Assembly (NCBI RefSeq): GCF_041428715.1 | Contig: NZ_CP155572.1 | Source: Sporomusa malonica | GTDB taxonomy: Bacteria; Bacillota; Negativicutes; Sporomusales; Sporomusaceae | Strand: one strand, 5' to 3' | DNA: 64,000 nt | Part shown: positions 33,989 to 42,972 of the stretch, one piece after another | How the letters are laid out: each line of letters begins with the position of its first letter | Numbering within the stretch: position 1 is the first letter of the stretch | The notes under the pieces: generated by a model | Databases searched by the model: none | Told to the model about the DNA's origin: nothing | Seen by the model: the letters and a program-made list of their open reading frames with translations, nothing else | Program-made: the position numbers and the translations under genes

Positions 33989-34737
33989 TTTCCTTTCAGC
34001 TCCCTTTGTCTAAGAACTTCATAAAGTAAGAGCGAGCAGGCTACCGATGCATTAAGGGAGGTAATCTTCCCCCGCATCGGGATGCGTACAACAAAATCAC
34101 AGGCTTCTTTTGTTAATCGCCCCATCCCCTCGCCCTCGCTGCCAACAACAATAACAACAGGCCCGGTAAGATCGGCTTCGTAATAGTCTTTTGTCCCATC
34201 CATATCAGCCCCAACCACCCAGAGCCCCTGTTTTTTCAAAGCCTTAAGGGTTTGGGATACATTTCCGATTCTAGCTACCGGCACATGTTCCACCGCACCA
34301 GCCGAGGTTTTAGCGACCGTTTGCGTAAGCGGGCAGCTGCGCCGCTTGGGAATAAGTACACCGTGAACCCCTGTTGCATCAGCGGTACGTAAAATGGCAC
34401 CAACATTGTGCGGATCTGCAAGTTCATCCAGGAGAACGAGAAAGGGCGTCTCACTTTTGCTGTAAGCTACTGATAAAATATCTTCCATCTCTACGTAAGC
34501 TACCGGTGCAGCCAAGGCAACTACACCTTGATGCCGCACTCCGGCAGACATCTGGTCGAGCTTGGCAGCCTCCACCTCTTGTATTACCAATCCCTGTTCC
34601 CGGGCCTGACCAATGATATCGCGGATCGAACCCTGCCGTTCACCCTTGGCGACAAGGATTTTATTCAATGATCGTCCTGCTTTTAACGCTTCCAGTACAC
34701 TATTGCGGCCAACTATTATTTCTGTTTCATCAGACAT
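33985..34737 (-). CDS. rlmB: 23S rRNA 2'-O-ribose methyltransferase, RlmB/TrmH family (YacO)
   Basis: 250 residues. N-terminal L30e-like substrate-binding domain (VGRNSVLEALKAGRSLNKILVA) and SPOUT domain with its three motifs: LADPHNVGAILRTADATG, VVIVVGSEGEGM and IPMRGKITSLNASVACSLLLYE. Methylates G2251-equivalent in the P loop in E. coli. Conserved neighbour of mrnC and yacP in Firmicutes. ATG behind AAGGAGCGATTACAA. Confidence 0.94.
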   Translation of the reverse strand: MSDETEIIVGRNSVLEALKAGRSLNKILVAKGERQGSIRDIIGQAREQGLVIQEVEAAKLDQMSAGVRHQGVVALAAPVAYVEMEDILSVAYSKSETPFLVLLDELADPHNVGAILRTADATGVHGVLIPKRRSCPLTQTVAKTSAGAVEHVPVARIGNVSQTLKALKKQGLWVVGADMDGTKDYYEADLTGPVVIVVGSEGEGMGRLTKEACDFVVRIPMRGKITSLNASVACSLLLYEVLRQRELKGK

Positions 34738-34789
34738 TTGTAATCGCTCCTTAAAAAATAGAAATAGTTTGGTGTTCTTTATTATTATG

Positions 34790-34819
34790 AAAAAACGGCA
34801 GAATATAATCCTGCCGTTT
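34790..34819 (-). terminator. Terminator after the HD-GYP gene
   Basis: Stem AAACGGCAG (34793-34801) / CTGCCGTTT (34811-34819), 9-base loop; on minus RNA followed by a U run (CCGUUUUUUC). Separates the cysE-...-HD-GYP unit from rlmB. Confidence 0.85.
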
Positions 34820-34857
34820 GTCCACTACGACTTACTCTAACGCTCTATGTACAGCCA

Positions 34858-35913
34858 CTAAGAAACTTCAGCAATATACAATGCCGGGTTAATTGCCATA
34901 TCAATCGTAAGTACTTGGTTAACCCGCTCACCAGCTGCATTAGCCGTAATATTAACTATTGGTTTGGTCCTCAGCTCATCAGCGTAATCGTGGACGATCC
35001 CTACCGATTGATTATTTAGCCGGACAACGGCACCCAGCGGGTAAATAGCCACATTGCTAACCAGTACCTGAACAAGTTCCGGATTAAAATAGGCAGCGCC
35101 CGCTTTTTCAATAATCGCCAAGGTATCATAAACAGGTAAGGCTTTCCGATACGGAGTCGTTGCTGTCATCGAAGAATACACGTCAGCAATCGCTGTAATC
35201 TGTGCAAACTCATGGATGCCGCTGTCTTTAGCCCCTCGTGGATAGCCACTGCCATCAAATCGCTCGTGATGCTGCAGCGCACAGTTGGCTGCCGCCAAAC
35301 TGATATCTGCGTTACGCTGTAGTATTTCATAGCCCTTCTCAGTGTGTTTCTTAACAATAGCCATCTCTTCCATGTTTAATGCCTCTGGTTTATTCAGGAT
35401 ATCCCGGGAAATAGTAATCATTCCCACATCCCGCAGAAGGGCACCCATTCCCAGATCATGCAACCGCTGCCCCTCAAGGCCACGGCTGATTCCCATCATG
35501 GCAGCAAAGAAGTAGCCGCTGACAGCATGTTTGAAGAGATAATCATTACATGTCTGCATTGCAGTAAATAACGGTTGTATTTCTTTATGCATACAGCAAT
35601 CATCCAAAAGCGCCAACACCTTGCTTTTGACACCATCTGTATGAACGTATTTGCCAACTCGCACTTCATCAAGCGCCTGATGTGCGCTGAGAAGAATCTC
35701 CTGTCTGGCGTTTTGAGCCGCTTCGTCATTAACATCTATAAGCTGGGCTTCGCCTTCAATATAAATATACTTAATATCAAGCTCTGCCATCTTGGAAATA
35801 TGGAACTCAGTCAGATCAACACCACTGTTTAATACGATCTGACCATTAAGCCCATACACCGGCTGAGCCAGTTTCATCCCCATCCGTATTCCCTCGCGAA
35901 GCACACGCCGCAC
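34858..35913 (-). CDS. HD-GYP-type protein with altered HD motif
   Basis: 351 residues. N-terminal part (1-110) of the kind found before HD-GYP domains (GMKLAQPVYGLNGQIVLNSG). C-terminal domain has HHERFDGSGYPRG and ITAIADVYSSMTATTPYRKA, the GYP signature of c-di-GMP phosphodiesterases. The metal-binding HD doublet, normally in LLHDIGK, reads LLRDVGM here, so the His and the following Lys are missing. Activity is therefore doubtful; it may be a c-di-GMP receptor or use a different metal set. GTG start at 35913, 9 bases from GGAGG. Confidence 0.88.
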   Translation of the reverse strand: MRRVLREGIRMGMKLAQPVYGLNGQIVLNSGVDLTEFHISKMAELDIKYIYIEGEAQLIDVNDEAAQNARQEILLSAHQALDEVRVGKYVHTDGVKSKVLALLDDCCMHKEIQPLFTAMQTCNDYLFKHAVSGYFFAAMMGISRGLEGQRLHDLGMGALLRDVGMITISRDILNKPEALNMEEMAIVKKHTEKGYEILQRNADISLAAANCALQHHERFDGSGYPRGAKDSGIHEFAQITAIADVYSSMTATTPYRKALPVYDTLAIIEKAGAAYFNPELVQVLVSNVAIYPLGAVVRLNNQSVGIVHDYADELRTKPIVNITANAAGERVNQVLTIDMAINPALYIAEVS

Positions 35914-35978
35914 ACTAAACCACCTCCACCAATAAGCTGTATTTTATACCTGTCCACTATGTACTTAGTTTATCTGTT

Positions 35979-36659
35979 CTACTTTTGCATTTTAATTCCT
36001 GCCAGCCGGCCACAGGATAAATTTCCCTCTGTACAGTAGCCGCCAGATACACAAGTTGGCCCAGCTTTGGCAAACAAACGTGGCGCAACCGCTTTAACCT
36101 CGGCCAGCATGGCATTGGCCAGATTGCGTATTTCCCACTGCGCCCGGTGGCAGCAGCGTTTTTCAAAAAAATGCAGCAGCGAACGCGCATTCATGGTTAC
36201 AACAATTTTTGTTTCAGTAGCGTTAGCCAGTACATAACGAGCATCCTCTTGATGCACGCCAAGGGCCACCAGTTCATCATATGTGTTTTGAACCTGCTGG
36301 ATAAGAGCCTCATATTTTGCCTTAGCCTCAGCGTTGGCGGCGACTGATGGTGGTACGATATATTCAAAGCCATGTTCAGCCACATACCGCTGTGACTGTT
36401 GGGAGTAGGAGGCAATACGATGGCGTACCAACTGGTGTGTAAGCACGCGGGAAATACCCTCAATAGCAAAAGTAAAACTGGCGTGTTCAAATGTTGATAA
36501 GTGTCCCATGTCGACAAGTTTATCAATTAAGTTTCCAATCTGCGTATCAGGCATGGTTTGTACTAATTCTTCCGCGCCGCTGGCCGAATAACAGAGACGG
36601 GCCGACATGGCTACAGTACGTTCAGGATCTGGTGTATATTGAATTAATTTTAGTTTCAT
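35979..36659 (-). CDS. thyX: FAD-dependent thymidylate synthase
   Basis: 226 residues with the ThyX motif RHRIASYSQQSQR (79-91) and nearby SQQSQRYV. Makes dTMP from dUMP using methylene-tetrahydrofolate and reduced flavin, without needing DHFR. The C-terminus is Cys-rich (KRCCHRAQWEIRN, GPTCVSGGYCTEGNLSCG). It is an insertion relative to the Bacillus order, between mrnC and rlmB. ATG behind AAAGGGGAGAGTTGCCGCC. Confidence 0.96.
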   Translation of the reverse strand: MKLKLIQYTPDPERTVAMSARLCYSASGAEELVQTMPDTQIGNLIDKLVDMGHLSTFEHASFTFAIEGISRVLTHQLVRHRIASYSQQSQRYVAEHGFEYIVPPSVAANAEAKAKYEALIQQVQNTYDELVALGVHQEDARYVLANATETKIVVTMNARSLLHFFEKRCCHRAQWEIRNLANAMLAEVKAVAPRLFAKAGPTCVSGGYCTEGNLSCGRLAGIKMQK

Positions 36660-36680
36660 GGCGGCAACTCTCCCCTTTTG

Positions 36681-37166
36681 TTACTTTTTGATGATGGCTG
36701 TCATTTCCCGGGAAATAATGACAAATGCTTTATCAACAATTTCCGACAGTCTGTCATGTTTTTTTCGTAAATAGAGATAACCCACTAACGCTTCAAAGCC
36801 TGTAGCATAACGATATTCAGCAATTGATGCACTCTTGGGCACTGTCGATTTAGCATTGCGTCCCCGCCTTATGATATCAGCTTCCTCAGGAGTGAGCTGG
36901 TCTTCCAACGCTTTAACAGCTTTAGACTGCATAACAGCCGATACCATCTTGGCATCAAAGGTATGCAAAACCCGCACCTTATTTTGCTCATACCCCAGCA
37001 GCCTGGTGCGTACATATAACGTAAAGTAGGCGTCGCCTACATAAGCCAATACTAATGCAGGCAACTGATCTGCAGCAATATCAGTATATTTAGCCGGGGC
37101 AACATCCCCGGCTTCATTTATTGTAAAAAAGTTATTGACTAGCTTTTGAAAGTGATCATAGTTCAC
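36681..37166 (-). CDS. mrnC: Mini-ribonuclease 3
   Basis: 161 residues from GTG at 37166. RNase III catalytic domain without a dsRNA-binding domain: LAYVGDAYFTLYVRTRLL and ATGFEALVGYLYLRKKHDRL carry the acidic metal ligands. It matures 23S rRNA ends in Firmicutes. The GTG overlaps the cysS stop (GTGA) and lies 8 bases from AGGTGG; a GTG at 37178 would overlap that site. Confidence 0.93.
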   Translation of the reverse strand: MNYDHFQKLVNNFFTINEAGDVAPAKYTDIAADQLPALVLAYVGDAYFTLYVRTRLLGYEQNKVRVLHTFDAKMVSAVMQSKAVKALEDQLTPEEADIIRRGRNAKSTVPKSASIAEYRYATGFEALVGYLYLRKKHDRLSEIVDKAFVIISREMTAIIKK

Positions 37167-38605
37167 CGTTTTTTCCACCTGACGCCCTGCGGCGAGTCTT
37201 CAAGGACAATATCAGCGGCTGCCAATTTGTCGCGTATTTGGTCTGCAGTTGCCCAATCCTTTTTCTTACGTGCTTCCTGCCGAATATCAATAATGATATT
37301 CATAAGCTCATCGACCAGTTCGGCATTACCATCTTGGGCAGCTGCAGAACCCTCAGTCTGTACCCCTAAGATGTCGCCCATCTGGCTATACACTTTAGCA
37401 GCCTTCTCCACGGCTACAGCATCCAGCTCGGCCTTTCCAGCGGTTACCTTACTATGATAGATATTAATTTCTTTGGCCAGACCAAACATAGTACTGATCG
37501 CCAAGGCTGTGTTGAAATCGTCATCCATAGCGGCAGTAAATTCAGCCATGCCCTCAGCCGCAGCTTGAGCGAGTCCCTCAGAATCTTCACTGGTATTGCC
37601 AGCCGGGAACGTTCCCAGATGGTTCAGGTTTTCCCTGGCCGTTTTTAGCCGTTCCAGGCTGCGCCCGGCCTCTTCCAGGCGTTCATCGCTAAAATCAAGT
37701 GGACTCCGGTAGTGGGTTGACAAAATAAAGTAGCGCAATATTTCCGGTCTGAAATGTTCAAGGATGTCAATTACCAGAAAAAAATTTCCAAGCGATTTAC
37801 TCATCTTCTCTTCATTAACGGTAATAAAACCATTGTGCAGCCAGTAACGGACAAACGGCTCAGCGCCAGTAAAAGCTTCAGATTGAGCAATCTCGTTTTC
37901 ATGATGCGGAAATACCAGATCGCTGCCACCACCGTGAAAATCAAAGCTAGATCCCAGATACTTATATGACATAACCGAACACTCAATATGCCAACCAGGC
38001 CTTCCTAAACCCCATGGGCTATCCCAGGCCGGTTCGCCTGGTTTAGCACTTTTCCATAAGGCAAAGTCCATCGGGTGATTTTTCCGTTCATCAACATCAA
38101 CCCGCGCCCCAGCCTTCATGTCCTCAAGATTACGGCCGCTTAATTTGCCATAGTCGGGAAACTTCTCAACACTGTAATATACATCACCGTCAGCAGCATA
38201 AGCATAGCCTTTGTCAACAAGTGTTTTGACCATTGCAACAATATCGGGAATATGGTCAGATACCTTAGGGTATACATGTGCCCGGCGGACATTGAGTTTA
38301 TCCATAACCTCAAAATAGGAGGCAATATACCTGTTAGCAATGATATCCCAGGTCACTTGCTCGTTTTTGGCTGTATTAATAATTTTATCATCAATATCGG
38401 TAAAGTTTTGAATATGATAAACGTCATACCCTGAGTATTCTAGATACCGACGGATTACATCCCAGGTGATAAACGGACGGGCATTCCCAATATGCGGATG
38501 GTTATAGGGAGTAACGCCGCAAACATACATTTTTATTTTCCCAGGCGTGAGTGGCACAAATTCTTCTTTTTGCTTGGTCAGGGTATTATATACCTTGAGA
38601 CTCAT
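37163..38605 (-). CDS. cysS: Cysteinyl-tRNA synthetase
   Basis: 480 residues, class I. HIGH-type motif in CGVTPYNHPHIGNARP with the zinc-ligand Cys, GWHIECS zinc region, and KMSKS in EEKMSKSLGNFF. Overlaps cysE by 20 bases and mrnC by 4, so the three are translated from one message controlled by the Cys T-box. Confidence 0.98.
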   Translation of the reverse strand: MSLKVYNTLTKQKEEFVPLTPGKIKMYVCGVTPYNHPHIGNARPFITWDVIRRYLEYSGYDVYHIQNFTDIDDKIINTAKNEQVTWDIIANRYIASYFEVMDKLNVRRAHVYPKVSDHIPDIVAMVKTLVDKGYAYAADGDVYYSVEKFPDYGKLSGRNLEDMKAGARVDVDERKNHPMDFALWKSAKPGEPAWDSPWGLGRPGWHIECSVMSYKYLGSSFDFHGGGSDLVFPHHENEIAQSEAFTGAEPFVRYWLHNGFITVNEEKMSKSLGNFFLVIDILEHFRPEILRYFILSTHYRSPLDFSDERLEEAGRSLERLKTARENLNHLGTFPAGNTSEDSEGLAQAAAEGMAEFTAAMDDDFNTALAISTMFGLAKEINIYHSKVTAGKAELDAVAVEKAAKVYSQMGDILGVQTEGSAAAQDGNAELVDELMNIIIDIRQEARKKKDWATADQIRDKLAAADIVLEDSPQGVRWKKR

Positions 38606-39278
38606 GCTGTTTCAACTCCTTTTCCAACTGATCAATGCGCACTTCCATGCGCTTCATATTACGCTGCATACAAAGCAGCATCTCTGCCACAGGATCTGGC
38701 AGATCATCGTGTTCAAGGTCAATCCCCTCTATACCGTCGGCATCAGGGCGACCTATCTTTTTTCCGTCATGCCAAACCACTTTGCCTGGTATGCCAACAA
38801 CAGTAGAGTTAGGCGGAACCTCATGCAAGACTACTGAACCAGCACCAATTTTAGAATTGTCGCCAACCGTAAAAGAACCAAGTACTTTAGCCCCGCTGGC
38901 CACGACGACATTATTGCCAATAGTTGGGTGGCGCTTGCCTTTCTCCTTGCCAGTGCCGCCTAAAGTGACTCCCTGATATAAAGTAACGTTATTGCCAATA
39001 ATGCACGTCTCACCAATAACCACACCGGTAGCATGGTCGATAAACAGACCCTCGCCGATCGTTGCGCCTGGATGAACATCCACTCCGGTTAGCAAGCGGT
39101 TAAAATAGCAAATCATGCGTGGCACTAGCACCCAGCCACGTTTGAACAGATAGTTAGAAATTCGGTACAGCCAGATAGCATGTAGACCAGGATAACACAA
39201 AAGAACTTCAAGCACGCTTCTGGCTGCAGGGTCACGTTCAAATACTACTTTAATATCTTTTTTTATCCGTTTGAACAT
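38586..39278 (-). CDS. cysE: Serine O-acetyltransferase
   Basis: 230 residues. Left-handed beta-helix made of hexapeptide repeats (GATIGEGLFIDHATGVVIGE, CIIGNNVTLYQGVTLGGTGK, GAKVLGSFTVGDNSKIGAGSVV). First step of cysteine synthesis: acetyl-CoA plus serine to O-acetylserine. Lacks the long N-terminal domain of enterobacterial CysE, as usual in Firmicutes. ATG behind AAGGAGGGAATACT. Confidence 0.97.
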   Translation of the reverse strand: MFKRIKKDIKVVFERDPAARSVLEVLLCYPGLHAIWLYRISNYLFKRGWVLVPRMICYFNRLLTGVDVHPGATIGEGLFIDHATGVVIGETCIIGNNVTLYQGVTLGGTGKEKGKRHPTIGNNVVVASGAKVLGSFTVGDNSKIGAGSVVLHEVPPNSTVVGIPGKVVWHDGKKIGRPDADGIEGIDLEHDDLPDPVAEMLLCMQRNMKRMEVRIDQLEKELKQHESQGI

Positions 39279-39348
39279 AGTATTCCCTCCTTAAACTAAT
39301 TTAGAACAGACAAGAAGCCATATTGCGCTTATACCCGAAAGGGTATAG

Positions 39349-39600
39349 AAAAGCCACCATCTCACTACAGAGACGGTGGCCCGCGGTTCCACTCTGCTTG
39401 GGTATGACATACCCCTGCTTTATGCTGATAACGGCAGCATCCGGGACAGCTTACTCAGGTTCAGCCATCCTGCTACCAGGTGCATTTCTGCGAATCTTAC
39501 CCAGCGCCGCTTACAGCCGGTGGCGGCACCTCTCTGAGGGGTGAAAACACATACTTCTCCTGGATCATCGCATTTCCGAGTATCTAAATAAGGTTTACGA
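39349..39600 (-). promoter_or_regulatory. T-box riboswitch, cysteine specific
   Basis: Minus-strand leader of cysE. The specifier segment GAAATGCACC gives UGC (Cys) at 39484-39482. The T-box AGAGTGGAACCGCGG (39395-39381) is followed by a terminator GCCACCGTCTC/GAGATGGTGGC with UUUU. The bulge base in UGGA pairs with discriminator U of tRNA-Cys, agreeing with the codon. Uncharged tRNA-Cys should allow transcription of cysE-cysS-mrnC and probably further. Confidence 0.93.
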
Positions 39601-39604
39601 CTAA

Positions 39605-39634
39605 ATTATACTAACGCCAGCTTGACTATGTCAA
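39605..39634 (-). promoter_or_regulatory. Promoter of the cysE operon
   Basis: Minus strand TTGACA (39634-39629), 18-base spacer, TATAAT (39610-39605). Both boxes match consensus; the T-box leader starts a few bases downstream. Confidence 0.85.
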
Positions 39635-39663
39635 GAAACAATATCGCCTTTGGGTACCTCAAA

Positions 39664-41124
39664 TTATATTTTAGCTAAAAGACAATCCATTCTCGCTAAG
39701 GTGCGTTCTTTACCGATTAACGGGATGAGATTAATCAGCTCAGGCCCATGCATTTTTCCGGTTATAGCAATCCGCACTGGCATATATACTTTTTTACCGC
39801 CCAGCTTCAATTCCTTGGTAATCCCCTTTAAGATAGCCTGAACAGCTGCTGGCTCCACTGGTTCAAGCGCAGCCAGCTTGCTTTTGAAGGCTTCCATTAC
39901 CTGCGAAATGTCGGCATCCTTCATAATCTCGTGCGCCTCTTCACTTTCAAATTCAATGTCATCATTAAAAAATACGTCAATATGATCGGTTATTTGAGCG
40001 GCATAGCTGATATATCCCTGGAGTTCGGCAACCACTTTAACCAGCCATTCTTTTTGGTCAGCAGTCAACGCCTCGCCGATATAGCCAGCAGCCTGCAGGT
40101 GCGGCAGTGCCAGCTCTGTAACAAGTTCCGGGGAAGCCGCCTTAATATAATGCGCGTTTATGTGATTGAGTTTATCGACATCAAACACGGCCGGATTTTT
40201 AGCTACCCGATCCATAGAAAACTGCTCAATAAGCTCTTCCCGGCTGAATATTTCCTCTTCACCAGCAGGTGCCCAGCCTAAAAGTGCTAAAAAGTTAACA
40301 ATACCCTCAGGCAGATAACCCAGTTTCTTATACTGCTCAACCGAGGTTGCGCCATGGCGTTTGCTCATCTTGGTACGATCTTTGCCCAAAATTAATGAGA
40401 TATGACCAAATTGCGGCAAGGCCAGTCCGAGTGCCTGATAGATCAAAATTTGGCGGGGGGTGTTCGACAAATGCTCTTCAGCCCGAATGACATGGGTTAC
40501 TTTCATCAGCGCATCATCAAGCACTACGGCATAGTTATACACTGGAATACCGTCAGATTTTACAATAACAAAGTCACCAACACCGTTAGATTCAAAGCTA
40601 ACAGTATCCCGTACCATATCTTTAAATATAATTTGCTGATTCTCAGGCACACAGAAGCGAACTGTAGGCTTTCTGCCTTCGGCAGCAAATTGTTCCCGCT
40701 CAGCCTCGCTTAAATTGCGGCAGCGCCCAGTATACCGTGGCGTTTCGCCTTTGTTCATTTGTTCCTGGCGCTCAGCGTCAAGCTCTTCCTCGCTGCAGTA
40801 ACAGTAATAGGCTTGTCCGGATATGAGCAGCTTATCCGTATACTGACGGTATAAGTCGAGACGCTCCGACTGGCGGTATGGTCCATTTTCACCACCCGCA
40901 TCAATGCCTTCATCCCACTCAATACCCAGCCAGCGTAAAGCAGCCTTAATATTCTCCTCAGACTCCCTGGTTGAACGCTCCAAATCGGTATCTTCGATCC
41001 GCAAAATCAGCTTGCCGCCCTCTTTACGCGCCAGCAGCCAATTAAACAAGGCAGACCGCGCCCCACCGATATGAAACGGCCCAGTCGGGCTTGGTGCAAA
41101 GCGTACTCTAAGTTCTTGTTCCAT
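39664..41124 (-). CDS. gltX: Glutamyl-tRNA synthetase
   Basis: 486 residues, class I: PSPTGPFHIGGARSALFNW holds the HIGH-type motif, and KMSKRHGATSV the KMSKS-type loop. Cys residues in the YYCYCSEEELDAER region form the zinc-like insertion of many bacterial GluRS. Often non-discriminating in Firmicutes (charging tRNA-Gln as well); not decidable here. ATG behind GAAGGGGTACATATAA. No terminator is evident before the cysE promoter. Confidence 0.97.
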   Translation of the reverse strand: MEQELRVRFAPSPTGPFHIGGARSALFNWLLARKEGGKLILRIEDTDLERSTRESEENIKAALRWLGIEWDEGIDAGGENGPYRQSERLDLYRQYTDKLLISGQAYYCYCSEEELDAERQEQMNKGETPRYTGRCRNLSEAEREQFAAEGRKPTVRFCVPENQQIIFKDMVRDTVSFESNGVGDFVIVKSDGIPVYNYAVVLDDALMKVTHVIRAEEHLSNTPRQILIYQALGLALPQFGHISLILGKDRTKMSKRHGATSVEQYKKLGYLPEGIVNFLALLGWAPAGEEEIFSREELIEQFSMDRVAKNPAVFDVDKLNHINAHYIKAASPELVTELALPHLQAAGYIGEALTADQKEWLVKVVAELQGYISYAAQITDHIDVFFNDDIEFESEEAHEIMKDADISQVMEAFKSKLAALEPVEPAAVQAILKGITKELKLGGKKVYMPVRIAITGKMHGPELINLIPLIGKERTLARMDCLLAKI

Positions 41125-41211
41125 TTATATGTACCCCTTCCATACACTTTTTGAAGTAGTAGTATTTAGTGTCAATCATTGTATATTCTAGCAGATTCTG
41201 CGTCAGCATGC

Positions 41212-41247
41212 AAAAAAAAAGACATACTGCCTTTTATCAGCAGCACG
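41212..41247 (-). terminator. Terminator after the small secreted protein gene
   Basis: Minus RNA CGUGCUGC/GCAGUAUG (arms 41247-41240 and 41230-41223, two G-U pairs), followed by UCUUUUUUUUU (41220-41212). Confidence 0.75.
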
Positions 41248-41260
41248 CCCTAGCCCTATC

Positions 41261-41542
41261 TTATTCAACTTTGACTACAAACATGCCGTGAACGATATCA
41301 GGAATAACCAGAGTTGTATTGGTACCGCTAAAGCCGCTTGATACTGGTTTAGCGCCATCTGATAAAAGAGCCAGTCGCCATACTAGCTTATCATTAAACC
41401 ATAACTCGCCGCAAGTGGCTCCGTCCTGGCGCATAATATTTACGTTGAAGCTAAAATCAGCGGCTAGCACCGAGGAGGGATAGAGCATGATCATCATTGA
41501 CAGCAACAGGGTAACTACTACTTTGTGAATCAGCTTCTGCAT
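41261..41542 (-). CDS. Small secreted protein of unknown function
   Basis: 93 residues. A clear signal peptide (MQKLIHKVVVTLLLSMMIML...SSVLA, cut probably before ADFSF), leaving a mature part of about 66 residues with predicted beta strands (FSFNVNIMRQDG, ELWFNDKLVWRLALL, TTLVIPDIVHGMFVVKVE) and one cysteine. Good ribosome site (GGAGGGCTGATT). Not recognised; sits alone with its own terminator between ispDF and gltX. Confidence 0.7.
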   Translation of the reverse strand: MQKLIHKVVVTLLLSMMIMLYPSSVLAADFSFNVNIMRQDGATCGELWFNDKLVWRLALLSDGAKPVSSGFSGTNTTLVIPDIVHGMFVVKVE

Positions 41543-41622
41543 AATCAGCCCTCCAATATGTCAATCTCAGTTATTCATAATATGTGTTTTTGACTGGCTT
41601 TTATGCAGATTAATTCCCCGCA

Positions 41623-42798
41623 CTAAACCCGAGCGCCGATGATTGTGGCTGTCGCGTAAGCAGCAATACCTTGGCCCTGTCCGGCAAAACCTAATCCCTC
41701 GGTAGTTGTGGCCTTCACATTCACTTGTCCGACATCAATGCCCAAGGTTTCAGCAATATTACTATTCATCCGGGCTATATAAGGGGCCAGCTTAGGTTTT
41801 TGCGCCACAATGGTCGCATCAATATTGTTGACTGTATAACCGTTCCTAGCCAATATTTCACGAACTTCGCCGAGCAGCGCAAGACTGGATATGCCTTTGT
41901 AACGCCCGTCAGTATCGGGAAAATGGCGGCCAATGTCACCTAAGGCAGCTGCACCTAATAGCGCGTCTTTAATGGCATGTAAGAGCACATCTGCATCAGA
42001 GTGCCCGTCAAGCCCCAGTGTATACGGAATATCTACGCCACCGAGAATTAATTTGCGCTCAGGCACCAAGCGATGAACATCATAGCCAATACCAGAACGA
42101 ATCACACCAATCTCCTCCTGTCGGTTAGCAAGCAGTATTCCTGCAACACTCAAATCTTCCGGGGTTGTAATCTTTATGTTTTGATAATTTCCTGGAACAA
42201 CCTTCACTTTAACTCCCATGCGTTCAACCAACGTTGCATCATCTGTGCCAAGATAGCCGTCCCTTGCCGCCTGCTCATAAGCTGCTTTAAGCAGGCCTGC
42301 CTCAAATGCCTGCGGCGTCTGCACCGCCCACAAAGTTCGGCGGTCAGGGGTACCTGATACCCAGCCAGCGGTATCAGCCGACTTAATTGTATCCTTAACC
42401 GGTACAGCTACAATGGCTGCCTGGTGTTGACGAGCCGCAGCTACAGCCTGATTGAATAGGCTTGGTTCGACTAGTGGCCGCGCTCCGTCATGTACCACAA
42501 TGATCTCTGCGCTGTCTGGAATAACCTTAAGCGCATTGGCAATCGAATGTTGCCGTTCACTGCCACCAGCCACGACTTGCCACGGCACCGGGGTGTAAAG
42601 TTCTGCCAGCAAGAGCTTCATTGAGTCGACTTCCTCAGCCGCTGCCGTCACAACCAAGCAGCCCACATCCAGTGCCGCGCATGCCGCCAAAATAGTATGG
42701 GCTAGTACAGGTTTACCTAATAGCGGAATAAATACTTTATTTATCCCGCCCCCCATTCTTTTTCCTTGACCTGCGGCCGCAATAATAAAACATACCAT
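41623..42798 (-). CDS. ispDF: Bifunctional IspD-IspF isoprenoid enzyme
   Basis: 391 residues. Residues 1-225: IspD (2-C-methylerythritol 4-phosphate cytidylyltransferase) with AAAGQGKRMGGGINK and VHDGARPLV. Residues about 232-391: IspF (MECDP synthase) with GYDVHRL, DGHSDADVLLHAIKDALLGAA and GDIGRHFPDTD zinc ligands. The two catalyse non-consecutive steps of the MEP pathway. In Bacillus they are separate adjacent genes. ATG behind AAGGAGAAGGAAAAATT. Confidence 0.97.
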   Translation of the reverse strand: MVCFIIAAAGQGKRMGGGINKVFIPLLGKPVLAHTILAACAALDVGCLVVTAAAEEVDSMKLLLAELYTPVPWQVVAGGSERQHSIANALKVIPDSAEIIVVHDGARPLVEPSLFNQAVAAARQHQAAIVAVPVKDTIKSADTAGWVSGTPDRRTLWAVQTPQAFEAGLLKAAYEQAARDGYLGTDDATLVERMGVKVKVVPGNYQNIKITTPEDLSVAGILLANRQEEIGVIRSGIGYDVHRLVPERKLILGGVDIPYTLGLDGHSDADVLLHAIKDALLGAAALGDIGRHFPDTDGRYKGISSLALLGEVREILARNGYTVNNIDATIVAQKPKLAPYIARMNSNIAETLGIDVGQVNVKATTTEGLGFAGQGQGIAAYATATIIGARV

Positions 42799-42820
42799 AA
42801 TTTTTCCTTCTCCTTATATA

Positions 42821-42927
42821 GAAAACACGACTTGCGCCGAGCCTCTGGCGAAAGCGGAAAAACCGCCTGTGCCCTTTGGGTAATGTTGCCCTTATCCAGA
42901 CGAAAGTTATACTTTCGTTCAGGATAT
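42821..42927 (+). repeat. Repeat family 2, copy 1
   Basis: GAAAACACGACTTGCGCCGA... to ...CTTATCCAG, ending in the palindrome CGAAAGTTATACTTTCG. The same blocks (GAAAACACG-CTTGCGCCGAGCCT, GCGGAA, ATGTTGC-CTTATCCAG, GAAAGTTA-ACTTTC) recur on the minus strand at 44836-44919. The inner spacer is longer here (about 20 bases more). Non-coding, between yacL and ispDF. Confidence 0.8.
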
Positions 42928-42929
42928 CT

Positions 42930-42965
42930 AAAAATGCCTTCAAGCCTAAAAGACTTGAAGGCATT
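42930..42965 (-). terminator. Terminator after yacL
   Basis: 11-bp perfect stem ATGCCTTCAAG (42934-42944) / CTTGAAGGCAT (42954-42964); minus RNA ends in UUUUU. Confidence 0.85.
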
Positions 42966-42972
42966 CTCAGAG

